A stretch of DNA of 64,000 bases from UBA668 sp043721915 (GTDB taxonomy: Bacteria > Actinomycetota > Acidimicrobiia > Acidimicrobiales > Ilumatobacteraceae), in contig JAYSPV010000112.1 in the NCBI GenBank assembly GCA_043721915.1, forward strand, positions 1 through 64,000, given 5' to 3'. Below are positions 26,342 through 37,830 of this stretch, piece by piece; the stretch's first letter is position 1, and every line of letters starts with the position of its first letter. Under the pieces are notes generated by a model, which saw only the letters and a program-made list of their open reading frames with translations, searched no databases and had not been told where the DNA came from. A program made the position numbers and the translations under genes.

Positions 26342-27064
26342 ATGAGTCAGCCGCCTCCCCTCATCGCCCTCTGTGCGCGGGTGCTCACCTTCTCCGACGA
26401 GGGCAAGCGCGATGCCTACAGCAGCAGCCAGCCCTACTCACGTGCCGTCGCTCGCGCCGGCGGCGTACCCGTGCTGGTGCCCCCGATCAAGGAGCTGACC
26501 GAGAACGCGCTCACCGTGCTGCAGCACTTCGACGGTGTGTTGCTGCCTGGTGGCGGCGACGTCGATCCCCGTCGCTACGGCCAGGAGCCCACCGACGACA
26601 GCCTGTACGGAATCGCCGAGTTGCACGACGACCTCGACATCGCCGTGTGCCTCGCCGCGATCGAGTTGGATCTGCCGATGCTCGCGCTGTGCCGCGGCAT
26701 GCAGGTGCTCAACGTCGCACTCGGCGGGACGCTGCAGCAGGACATCGGCACCAGCGATCATTGGATGCGCGAACACACCGTGGACCTCACGCCGGGTTGC
26801 AAGATTGCCCAAGCGTGCGGCACCGAACACCTCGAGCACTGCCACTCCGTACACCACCAGGGCATCGACCGATTGGCCAACCCACTGGTCGCGTGCGGCT
26901 GGGCCACCGACGGCCAGCTGGAAGCCGTCGAGTTGCCGACGGCGACGTGGATCGTCGGCGCGCAATGGCACCCGGAGGACACGGCCTCGCGAGCGCCACA
27001 TCAGCAAGCGCTCTACGACGAACTGATTCGCCGCGCCGCAGCCGGCGCCGTCGCGCTCGTCTGA
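26342..27064 (+). CDS. PuuD-like gamma-glutamyl hydrolase (peptidase C26), copy 1
   Basis: A 240-residue class I amidotransferase-fold hydrolase of the peptidase C26/PuuD family, which frees glutamate from gamma-glutamyl amines such as gamma-glutamyl-GABA. Motifs: LLPGGGDVDPRRYGQ (67-81), nucleophile C117 in LALCRGMQVLNVALGGTLQQD, and H210/E212 in GAQWHPEDTA. The ATG at 26342 fits the family start. CAGACT, one mismatch from TAnnnT, ends 6 nt before it. It is divergent from the aldehyde dehydrogenase with 46 bp between starts. A second family member follows 20 bp downstream. Confidence 0.9.
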   Translation: MSQPPPLIALCARVLTFSDEGKRDAYSSSQPYSRAVARAGGVPVLVPPIKELTENALTVLQHFDGVLLPGGGDVDPRRYGQEPTDDSLYGIAELHDDLDIAVCLAAIELDLPMLALCRGMQVLNVALGGTLQQDIGTSDHWMREHTVDLTPGCKIAQACGTEHLEHCHSVHHQGIDRLANPLVACGWATDGQLEAVELPTATWIVGAQWHPEDTASRAPHQQALYDELIRRAAAGAVALV

Positions 27065-27072
27065 CCCGTGCT

Positions 27073-27078
27073 TATGCT
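27073..27078 (+). promoter_or_regulatory. Putative -10 element (TATGCT), leaderless promoter of hydrolase copy 2
   Basis: TATGCT is followed by exactly 6 nt and then the GTG start of the second PuuD-like gene, inside the 20-bp gap between the two hydrolase genes. This suggests independent transcription of copy 2 without a leader. Confidence 0.55.
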
Positions 27079-27084
27079 GCACGG

Positions 27085-27774
27085 GTGAACCCGCTCGTGC
27101 TCATCGTCGGCCGTTACACCTCGGAAGCGAAGGGGGTGCGCGGCGAGCCGTTCGCAGCCGGCCGACGCTACTTCGAGGCGGTCGCCCGTGCGGGCGGCAT
27201 GCCGTTGATGCTGCCACCGATCCCCTCGCTGATCCGCGACATCCCCGATCTGATCCGCCAGGTCGACGCGATCGTGCTGCACGGCGGGGGAGACGTGGAT
27301 CCGCGCCACTACGGCCAGGAAGCCACGGCCGAGCAGCTGTACGGCATCGTGCCCGAACACGACGACGTGGAGTTGGCGGTGGTACGAGCCGCGCTCGATC
27401 TGGGCGCACCGATGCTGGCGATCTGTCGCGGCATCCAGGTGCTCAACGTCGCGATGGGCGGCACTCTGCACCAGGACATCGGCACGGAAGCCCACTGGTT
27501 CACACACCACGAGGTTGCCCTGGAGCCCGCCTCGCGGATCGCAAAGGCGATCGGTAGCGACACACTGGCAGCCGGCCATTGCGTCCACCATCAGGCGCTC
27601 GATCGCGTTGCCGACGGGTTGACCGTCGTCGGCCGCACCACGGACGGCATCGTGCACGCAGCGGAGGTCGACGGCGACGCCTGGGTAGTGGCAACGCAGT
27701 GGCACCCCGAGGACACCGCCGACACCGACGCGCAGCAGCAGGCGCTGTTCACCGCACTCGTCGACAGCATCTGA
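27085..27774 (+). CDS. PuuD-like gamma-glutamyl hydrolase (peptidase C26), copy 2
   Basis: A 229-residue paralogue of the preceding gene with an intact triad: nucleophile C114 in LAICRGIQVLNVAMGGTLHQD, and H207/E209 in TQWHPEDTA; LHGGGDVDPRHYGQ is at 65-78. The two copies share the catalytic blocks but differ in the first 60 residues and the region before the histidine, so they are diverged and may act on different gamma-glutamyl compounds. GTG start (VNPLVLIVG) in leaderless context. It converges with a small membrane-protein gene. Confidence 0.9.
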   Translation: MNPLVLIVGRYTSEAKGVRGEPFAAGRRYFEAVARAGGMPLMLPPIPSLIRDIPDLIRQVDAIVLHGGGDVDPRHYGQEATAEQLYGIVPEHDDVELAVVRAALDLGAPMLAICRGIQVLNVAMGGTLHQDIGTEAHWFTHHEVALEPASRIAKAIGSDTLAAGHCVHHQALDRVADGLTVVGRTTDGIVHAAEVDGDAWVVATQWHPEDTADTDAQQQALFTALVDSI

Positions 27775-27800
27775 ACCGGCTGGGCACCGGCGCCGTCAAC

Positions 27801-28031
27801 TCAGGCAGAAGCCTTCCGGTAGTCGTGACGGGCGGCGAGGATCGACGAGACGGAGAGCGCAAGCAGGCCGAGCGCGAGACCGATCTCGAGGGAACCGTTG
27901 CCACCGTCGGGGTCGAGCCCGGTGAGCTCCTCGAACCATTCGCGGCTGAACAGCGTGACGACGAACAGGATCGAGCCGACCACCCCGGTGATCGCCTCGA
28001 ACCAAAATCGTGCATGCAGGTCTCGACGCAT
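27801..28031 (-). CDS. Small two-helix membrane protein, unknown function
   Basis: A 76-residue protein with two hydrophobic segments: FWFEAITGVVGSILFVVTLF near the N-terminus and LALGLLALSVSSILA near the C-terminus, separated by an acidic loop (REWFEELTGLDPDGGNGS). The ATG of MRRDLHARF is preceded by a good ribosome-binding site (AAAGGAAG), so the 13 extra Arg-rich residues from an upstream ATG are rejected. I recognise no family. It is divergent from the large propeller gene, with 58 bp between starts. Confidence 0.7.
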   Translation of the reverse strand: MRRDLHARFWFEAITGVVGSILFVVTLFSREWFEELTGLDPDGGNGSLEIGLALGLLALSVSSILAARHDYRKASA

Positions 28032-28089
28032 CTCCGCTTCCTTTCGACGCCTGCGAGCATAGGTCGCCACAGGTGGCAGGATTCAGGAC

Positions 28090-31248
<3,159 letters not shown>

Positions 31249-31265
31249 GCCCGGCGGGCCTGCGG

Positions 31266-32777
31266 CTACGGGGTGATGTCGATCAGACGGCCCGGCAGGA
31301 AGCCGACCACGAGCGTGAAGGCAACCGACAGGCCGATCGCGACGCCAAGCAGCGCGGGGACCCGAACGGGCTCGCGTGCGTCGTCACCCGCCTCGGGCTC
31401 GGCGATCCACATGCTGATCATGATCCGCAGGTAGAGGAAGGCGGCGATCACGGCCGACACCATCGCGATGATGGCGATCGCGTAGCTGCGCTCTTCCACG
31501 GCTGCCTGGATCACGCCGAACTTGGCGACGAACCCGCTGGTGAGCGGCACGCCGGCCTGGGCAAGCAGCAGCACCGTCATCGCCAGGGCCAGGGCCGGCT
31601 TGTTCTTGGCGAGACCGCGGAAACCGGCAAGCCCGGTGTCGGCATCGCCGGTGCGCCCGACGGCAGTGATCACGCCGAAGGTGCCCATCACCAGCACGGT
31701 GTAGATCATCAGATACATCAGCACCGACGAGACACCAGGCCCTGCGATGTCGCCGTCGCTGTGATGTGCCACCGCTTCGACGCCGACGAGGATGAAGCCG
31801 GCATGGCTGATCGAGGAGAAGGCCAGCATCCGCTTGACGTTGGTCTGCACCACAGCCATCACCGAGCCGCCGACGAGGGTGAGCACGGCGATCAGCCAGA
31901 TCGCCGGCTGATAGTCGTCGCGCCACTGGGGCAACGCCTCCACCAACACCCGCACCAATGCGCCGAATGCCGCGGCCTTGCCTGCGGATGCCATGAACGC
32001 GGTGACCGGGGTGGGGGCACCCTCGTACACATCGGGCGTCCAGAAGTGGAACGGCACGGCCGCAACCTTGAACGCCAAGCCGACCAACAGCAGGGCAACG
32101 CCCGCGAGCACGAGCGCGTCGTTGCGCTTGTCGGTGCCGGTGATCGAGTCGAGTCCACGGACGATCTCGTCGAAACGAGTGCTGCCCGAGCCGCCGTAGA
32201 CCAGCGCGACGCCGTAGAGGAAGAACGCCGACGAGAAGCCGCCGAGCACGAAGTACTTGATGCCACTCTCGAGACTCTCGATGCGCTTGCGATGGCTGGC
32301 TGCCATCACGTACATCGAGATCGAGAGGATCTCGAGACCGAGGAAGAGCACGATCAGGTCGTTGGCTGATGCCATGACCACGCCGCCGAGCGCAGCGAGC
32401 ATGTACAGCACGTACAGCTCGGGGCCATCGAAGCCCTCGCGCCGCAGGTAGTCGTCGGTGAGCAGGGCAGCGAAGAAGACGGCGACGGCAATGGCCAGCG
32501 TGAGCCACAATCCGAACTTGTCGAGGTGGATCGCGTCGCCGATCAGGCGGATCGGCCCCTTGTCGTCGACACGGAACCACAGGCTGACGGACAGCACTCC
32601 GGTGGCAACTGCAACGGCAGCCGTGTACAGGGCGTAGCAGCGCTTGGGCCACGCGGGCGTCAGCGAGGCAACGAGCAGCAGGACCATGGCCCCACCCAGC
32701 AGGACGAGCAGCGGGCTGATCGCGAACCAGTCGATCTTCGGGCCTTGCAGTGTGTCGGCAGCGAACAACGCGCCCAT
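31266..32777 (-). CDS. nuoN: NADH-quinone oxidoreductase subunit N (operon 2)
   Basis: Antiporter-like pumping subunit, about 503 residues, last gene of the 21-gene respiratory array. The motif FKVAAVPFHFWTPDVYEGAPTPVTAFMASAGKAAAF and the helix FLGLEILSISMYVM are present. The ATG at 32777 overlaps the nuoM stop as TGATG; a GTG one codon earlier is equally possible. It converges with the propeller gene 17 bp away, and no MidA-type gene follows, unlike operon 1. Confidence 0.95.
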   Translation of the reverse strand: MGALFAADTLQGPKIDWFAISPLLVLLGGAMVLLLVASLTPAWPKRCYALYTAAVAVATGVLSVSLWFRVDDKGPIRLIGDAIHLDKFGLWLTLAIAVAVFFAALLTDDYLRREGFDGPELYVLYMLAALGGVVMASANDLIVLFLGLEILSISMYVMAASHRKRIESLESGIKYFVLGGFSSAFFLYGVALVYGGSGSTRFDEIVRGLDSITGTDKRNDALVLAGVALLLVGLAFKVAAVPFHFWTPDVYEGAPTPVTAFMASAGKAAAFGALVRVLVEALPQWRDDYQPAIWLIAVLTLVGGSVMAVVQTNVKRMLAFSSISHAGFILVGVEAVAHHSDGDIAGPGVSSVLMYLMIYTVLVMGTFGVITAVGRTGDADTGLAGFRGLAKNKPALALAMTVLLLAQAGVPLTSGFVAKFGVIQAAVEERSYAIAIIAMVSAVIAAFLYLRIMISMWIAEPEAGDDAREPVRVPALLGVAIGLSVAFTLVVGFLPGRLIDITP

Positions 32778-34342
32778 CACCCTTCTCCCTCTTCCGAGGT
32801 GGCTTCGGACTCACCCTCGATGACGATGGGTTCCTTCGGGTCGGGCTGGGTGTAGCCGCCCTTGTCCTCGACGTGAGCGATCAGCTTGTTCACTGCCGGT
32901 TCGATGCGGCTGAGCATCGGCTTGGGATAGATGCCGGTGAACACGATCAGGCCGATGAACGGCAACAGCAGTGCAGCTTCCTTCCACTTCAGCTCGGCGA
33001 ACGACTTGTTGTCCTCGTCGGGCTCGCCATGGAACACCCGCTGGTAGGCCCATAGCAGGTAGAGCGAGGCAAGGATCACACCGGTGGCACCGACGACGAC
33101 CCACCAGTGGGCCGTTGCGAACGAGCCGATGAGGATCATGAACTCGCCGACGAACCCATTGAGTCCTGGCACGCCGATGCTGGAGAGCATGATGATCATG
33201 AACGCAGCGGCGAACACCGGCGCCACCTTCTGGAGGCCCTTCAGCTTGGCGATCTCACGCGTGTGGCGGCGCTCATAGATCATGCCGACCATGAGGAACA
33301 ACGCGCCGGTGGACAAGCCGTGGCTGATGTTCTGGAGCACCGCACCAGACATCGCGGTGGTCGTGACCGCGAACGTGCCGAGCACGATGAACCCGAGGTG
33401 AGCGACCGACGAATACGCAACCAGACGCTTGAGGTCGGTCTGCATCGTGGCAGCGATCGCGCCCCACAGGATGCCGATCACCGCCAACGTGAAGAACAGC
33501 GGCCGCGCCCACAGCGCGGCTTCGGGGAACAGGTAGACCCCGAAGCGCAACAGCCCGTAGGTACCCATCTTCAACAGCACGCCGGCGAGGATCACCGAGC
33601 CGCCGGTGGGTGCCTGGGTGTGCGCGTCGGGGAGCCACGTGTGCAGCGGGAACAACGGGATCTTCACCGCGAACGCGATCGCGAAGGCGAAGAACAACCA
33701 GCGCCCGGTGGAGGCGGCGAAGTCGGCGTTCTCGGCGATCTTGATCAGGTCGAAGGTGACCGAACCGCCCTCGCCCGCCTTGGCGAGCACCGCCGTGGCG
33801 ATGATGCCCACGAGCATGAAGGCCGAGCCGACCATCGTGAACAGGAAGAACTTCGTGGCCGCGTACACGCGGTTGTCGTAGCCCCAGCCACCGATGAGGA
33901 AGTACATCGGCACCAGAACGATTTCGAAGAACACGAAGAACAGGAACAGATCGAGGCTGATGAACGAACCCATCACCCCGGCCTCGAGCAGCAGCATCCA
34001 CGACAGGTAGCGCTTGTGGTCGTGGTGCGGATCGATGCCCGCGATCACCAGCGGGAACAGGATGCCGGTGAGTACCACCAGGAACAGCGAGATGCCATCC
34101 ACCCCGAGGTGCCAGGAGATGCCCCACGGCTTGATCCAGCTGTGTTCCGACGTGAACTGAAAGCCGGCATCAGCCGTCTTGAAGGCGAACAGCACCCACA
34201 ACGCCATTGCACCGGTGAGCACGCTGGTGAGCAGCGCCGTGATCTTGACGAGATCCGGGTGTCGCTTCGAGATCAGCGCAACAGCTGCGGCGCCGATCGC
34301 CGGCACGAGCACCAGCAGCGTGAGAATCGGGAACTCGATCAC
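32777..34342 (-). CDS. nuoM: NADH-quinone oxidoreductase subunit M (operon 2)
   Basis: Pumping subunit of complex I, about 521 residues, with FAVKIPLFPLHTWLPDAHTQAPTGGSVILAGVLLKMGTYG-type core and FFVFFEIVLVPMYFLIGGWG. At the position where the operon-1 paralogue has a His-rich loop it has an ordinary loop (FHGEPDEDNKSF). The C-terminal tail is unusually acidic (GESEATSEEGEG). The GTG start at 34342 overlaps the nuoL stop by 4 bp; the longer frame upstream is Arg-rich and lies within nuoL. Confidence 0.95.
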   Translation of the reverse strand: MIEFPILTLLVLVPAIGAAAVALISKRHPDLVKITALLTSVLTGAMALWVLFAFKTADAGFQFTSEHSWIKPWGISWHLGVDGISLFLVVLTGILFPLVIAGIDPHHDHKRYLSWMLLLEAGVMGSFISLDLFLFFVFFEIVLVPMYFLIGGWGYDNRVYAATKFFLFTMVGSAFMLVGIIATAVLAKAGEGGSVTFDLIKIAENADFAASTGRWLFFAFAIAFAVKIPLFPLHTWLPDAHTQAPTGGSVILAGVLLKMGTYGLLRFGVYLFPEAALWARPLFFTLAVIGILWGAIAATMQTDLKRLVAYSSVAHLGFIVLGTFAVTTTAMSGAVLQNISHGLSTGALFLMVGMIYERRHTREIAKLKGLQKVAPVFAAAFMIIMLSSIGVPGLNGFVGEFMILIGSFATAHWWVVVGATGVILASLYLLWAYQRVFHGEPDEDNKSFAELKWKEAALLLPFIGLIVFTGIYPKPMLSRIEPAVNKLIAHVEDKGGYTQPDPKEPIVIEGESEATSEEGEG

Positions 34343-36303
34343 AGCATCCCCCGGACGACGACGAACCACACGAGCAGCATCACGACGCCGGCCCCGATGG
34401 CCGCCGCGTAGTTGCGGATGTTGCCGCTCTGCAGCAACCTCACCTTGCCGGCGGTGCCGCGGACGAGCGCACCGGTGCCGTTGACGGCACCGTCGACGAC
34501 GTTGGCATCTGCCCACGCGACACCGTCGAAGGCCTTGCGACCGGGTCCGCCCATGAAGTCACTGACCGCCTTGTCGTAGCCCCAGGCGTTGGCAAGGATC
34601 GCCGGCTCGATCGGCTTGGCCTTGTGCTTGGCGTAGACCATGATCGCGGCCGCAATTCCGGCCAGCGCGACCGCGATGGCAACGAAGGCAAGGATGCCGC
34701 TGAGGTCGTACGCGTCGGTGGACAGCGGGTGTTCGCCGAATTCGACGACAGGCTCGAGCCACGCCTCCAGCTTGTGCTGGATGCCGTAAGGGATCCAGCC
34801 CCAGCTGGGCAGTTGGATGAGGCCACCAACGATCGACAGAGCGGCCAACACCACCAGCGGCGCGACCATCGTGGCCGGGCTCTCGTGCGGGGTGTTGTCG
34901 CCACTCGCATGCAGGTCGCCGTGGGCGCCGTGCTCCTCGTGAGCATCCTCCCAGCGGGCCTTGCCGAAGAAGACCATGATCACCTGGCGGGTCATGTAGT
35001 AGGCGGTGAGCAGCGCCGTCGCGAGGCCGACGACGTACAGGACCGGGCTCTTGTCGTAGGCGAACAACAGGATCTCGTCCTTGCTCCAGAAGCCGGCAAA
35101 CGGCGGTACGCCGGCGATGGCCAGCCAGCCGATGATGAACGTGCCGGCCGTGATCGGCATCAGCACGCGCAGCGCGCCCATCTTGCGCATGTCCTGCTCG
35201 TGGTGCATGCCGTGGATCACCGAGCCGGAGCCGAGGAAGAGCAGTGCCTTGAAGAACGCATGGGTGACCATGTGGAAGATGGCGGCCACGTAGGCGCCCG
35301 AACCAACGGCCAGGAACATGTACCCCAGCTGACTGACCGTGGAGTACGCGAGCACCTTCTTGATGTCGTTCTGGGCGACAGCGACCGTCGCGGCGAACAG
35401 CGCCGTTGCGGCACCGACACCGGCGATGATCCAGCCGGCGTACTCGGCGCTCACCGACAGGATCGGGTTGATGCGCACCATCAGGTAGACACCGGCGGTC
35501 ACCATCGTTGCTGCATGGATGAGCGCCGATACCGGGGTGGGGCCCTCCATCGCGTCGGGCAGCCACAGGTAGAGCGGCAGCTGGGCGCTCTTGCCACAGG
35601 CGCCGATGAAGCTGAACAGGGCGATCGCCGTGGCCGTGGTCTGGGCCATGCCACCGGCCACACCAACCGACTCTGCAGCGTGGTTGATCACCGAATAGTC
35701 GAGCGAGCCGACGGCCCAGAAGGCGAAGAACATCGCCATCATGAAGCCCCAGTCGCCGACGCGGTTGGTGACGAACGCCTTCTTGCCAGCGGTGGCTGCG
35801 CTGTCCTTCTCGTGCCAGAAGCTGATCAGGAAGTACGAGCAGGTGCCGACGCCTTCCCAACCGAGGAAGGTGACCAGCATGTTCGAACCGAGCACCAGCA
35901 TCAGCATGCTGAACGCGAACAGGTTGAGGTACAAGAAAAACTTGCTGAAGCGGTTGTCGCCGTGCATGTAGCCGACGGCGTAGAGGTGGATCAGCGTGCC
36001 GATGCCGGTGACGAACAGGCACATCGTGATGCTCAGCGGATCCGCGAGGAACGCGAGATCGATCGACAGTGAGTTGCCCAACGGCACCCACTGGAACAGC
36101 GTCTTGACCGCATGTCGCTCTTCGGCGGTCTTCGACATCAGGTCGAAGAACACGCCGACCGTGACGAGGAAGGAGGCCCCCACCATCGCTGTGGCGAAAT
36201 AGCCGGACTTGGGGTCGCCCATCTTGCGGCCGAACACGAGGATGCACAGGAACCCGGCGAGCGGTAGCGCGGGAATCAACCAGACGAGGTCGAGCATCGT
36301 CAT
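34339..36303 (-). CDS. nuoL: NADH-quinone oxidoreductase subunit L (operon 2), His-containing loop
   Basis: Largest pumping subunit, about 654 residues. GACGKSAQLPLYLWLPDAMEGPTPVSALIHAATMVTAG and KVLAYSTVSQLGYMFLAVG are present. After VFFGKARWED comes a loop rich in His, Glu, Gly and Asp (AHEEHGAHGDLHASGDNTPHE, nt about 34878-34950), the same site as the longer loop in operon 1. The ATG at 36303 overlaps the nuoK stop as TGATG; a TTG one codon earlier is not needed. Confidence 0.95.
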   Translation of the reverse strand: MTMLDLVWLIPALPLAGFLCILVFGRKMGDPKSGYFATAMVGASFLVTVGVFFDLMSKTAEERHAVKTLFQWVPLGNSLSIDLAFLADPLSITMCLFVTGIGTLIHLYAVGYMHGDNRFSKFFLYLNLFAFSMLMLVLGSNMLVTFLGWEGVGTCSYFLISFWHEKDSAATAGKKAFVTNRVGDWGFMMAMFFAFWAVGSLDYSVINHAAESVGVAGGMAQTTATAIALFSFIGACGKSAQLPLYLWLPDAMEGPTPVSALIHAATMVTAGVYLMVRINPILSVSAEYAGWIIAGVGAATALFAATVAVAQNDIKKVLAYSTVSQLGYMFLAVGSGAYVAAIFHMVTHAFFKALLFLGSGSVIHGMHHEQDMRKMGALRVLMPITAGTFIIGWLAIAGVPPFAGFWSKDEILLFAYDKSPVLYVVGLATALLTAYYMTRQVIMVFFGKARWEDAHEEHGAHGDLHASGDNTPHESPATMVAPLVVLAALSIVGGLIQLPSWGWIPYGIQHKLEAWLEPVVEFGEHPLSTDAYDLSGILAFVAIAVALAGIAAAIMVYAKHKAKPIEPAILANAWGYDKAVSDFMGGPGRKAFDGVAWADANVVDGAVNGTGALVRGTAGKVRLLQSGNIRNYAAAIGAGVVMLLVWFVVVRGML

Positions 36304-36623
36304 CAACCCTTCAACTCGGCCATGTCGTCGGTGGTGGCATTGGGCTTGCGGCGCAGGATGGCGACCACGATGCCCAAGCCCACGACCACTTCAGCAGCGG
36401 CCACGACCATCACGAAGAACACCGTCGTCTGCCCGCCGATGTCGCCCAACCGCCGGGCCAGCGCCACGAAGGTGAGGTTGACCGCGTTCAGCATCAGCTC
36501 GATGCACATGAACAGCACCAACGGGTTGCGGCGCACCATCACACCCACGACGCCGATGGAGAACAGCAGCGCAGCCAGCAGCAGGTACCACGTGGTGGTC
36601 ACCTGCCAGATCGAGGCGATCAT
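36303..36623 (-). CDS. nuoK: NADH-quinone oxidoreductase subunit K (operon 2)
   Basis: Three-helix membrane subunit, 106 residues, with both conserved glutamates (FMCIELMLNAVNL and VVAAAEVVVGLGIV). The ending DDMAELKG mirrors the operon-1 ending DDLSEMKG. It overlaps nuoJ by 4 bp (ATGA) and nuoL by 1 bp. Confidence 0.96.
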   Translation of the reverse strand: MIASIWQVTTTWYLLLAALLFSIGVVGVMVRRNPLVLFMCIELMLNAVNLTFVALARRLGDIGGQTTVFFVMVVAAAEVVVGLGIVVAILRRKPNATTDDMAELKG

Positions 36624-37195
36624 CTCGTGCCCACCTCTTCACCGCTGGCCGGGGCGATCTCGCCCGGCTTGGGCTTGCGTGCAAGCATCACCGTGGCGAC
36701 CACGGCGATCACCAGCAGCACCGAGGTGAGTTCGAACGCGAGGACGTGATCGCTGAACAGGTCGCGGGCGAGTGCCTTGATGTTGGAGTTCTGCGGATCG
36801 AGCGCCGCAGCCTGCACCGCATCACTCTGCACGACCTCGGGGACCGGCGCTTTGCGAGATGCGATCACTGCCATCCCGATCAGCACCAGCAGGCCTGCAC
36901 CCACCGCGACCGCCGCCGGGCGCTGCACCTTGAACGGCTCGATGCGGAGATCTTCTGCGTTGTCGACGCCGAGCAACATGATCACGAACAGGAACAGCAC
37001 GACGATCGCACCGGCGTACACGATCACCTGGACGGCAGCCAGGAAGTCGGCCTCCATCGAAATGAACAGTACGGCGATGCCGAACAGCGTGAGGATCAGG
37101 CTGAGCGCGGCGTGCACCGGATGGTTGCGCACGATCACACCGACTGCGCCACCGAGCACCATCGCTCCAGCGACGATGAAGACGAAGAACTCCAT
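36620..37195 (-). CDS. nuoJ: NADH-quinone oxidoreductase subunit J (operon 2)
   Basis: Membrane subunit of complex I, about 191 residues and five helices, with the third-helix stretch AAVQVIVYAGAIVVLFLFVIMLLGVD. The ATG at 37195 (MEFFVFIVAG) overlaps the nuoI stop as TGATG. The long Arg-rich reading upstream is a shadow of nuoI. Confidence 0.95.
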   Translation of the reverse strand: MEFFVFIVAGAMVLGGAVGVIVRNHPVHAALSLILTLFGIAVLFISMEADFLAAVQVIVYAGAIVVLFLFVIMLLGVDNAEDLRIEPFKVQRPAAVAVGAGLLVLIGMAVIASRKAPVPEVVQSDAVQAAALDPQNSNIKALARDLFSDHVLAFELTSVLLVIAVVATVMLARKPKPGEIAPASGEEVGTR

Positions 37196-37830
37196 CAGTC
37201 CGCCGGCCTCTCTGCGGCGCGCACGCCGTAGCCGAGCTCGTTGCTCCAGCCGACCTCGCCAACGAAGTCGGCGTCGCCGCCCGGCGACGTGGCGCGCATC
37301 CACCCGCTGGTGAGCAGGTCTTCGCCTTCGCGCCAGTCTTCCCATGGCATCTGCTGCGGCTTGCCGTCGTCTCCGACCACCAGTTCGGCCTTCGTGTAGA
37401 CGGCGTCCGCGCGGCTGGTGAAGCTGAACTCGAACAGCTTGGTCTCGGTGATCGCCTCGGTCGGGCAGGCCTCGACGCACAGGTCGCAGTGGATGCAGCG
37501 CAGGTAGTTGATCTCGTAGACGAACCCGAAGCGCTCGCCTGGCGACGTGGGGTTCTGCGGATCGTTGTCGGCGCCACGCACCAGGATGCACTTCGCCGGG
37601 CACACACCGGCGCACAGCTCGCACCCGATGCACTTCTCCATTCCGTCCTCGTACCTGTTGAGTACGTGACGGCCGTGAAGGCGTTCGGGCTTCGCGATCT
37701 TCTCGTCGCGGCCTTCGGTGGCCTTGCCCTTCTTCGCGACGCGACCACCGGAGTAGGAGGTGGTGACGCGCTCGCCACCGAACACTTTGTGCTGCTTCAG
37801 CGTGACGAGGAATCCATCGAGGTAACCCAT
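37195..37830 (-). CDS. nuoI: NADH-quinone oxidoreductase subunit I (operon 2), 2x[4Fe-4S]
   Basis: Ferredoxin-type peripheral subunit with clusters bound by CIGCELCAGVCPAKC (about 67-81) and CIHCDLCVEACP. It has 211 residues, about 40 more than the operon-1 paralogue, mostly at the C-terminus (DWREGEDLLTSGWMRATSPGG and beyond). It sits in the canonical place between nuoH and nuoJ with TGATG-type junctions. Confidence 0.96.
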   Translation of the reverse strand: MGYLDGFLVTLKQHKVFGGERVTTSYSGGRVAKKGKATEGRDEKIAKPERLHGRHVLNRYEDGMEKCIGCELCAGVCPAKCILVRGADNDPQNPTSPGERFGFVYEINYLRCIHCDLCVEACPTEAITETKLFEFSFTSRADAVYTKAELVVGDDGKPQQMPWEDWREGEDLLTSGWMRATSPGGDADFVGEVGWSNELGYGVRAAERPAD

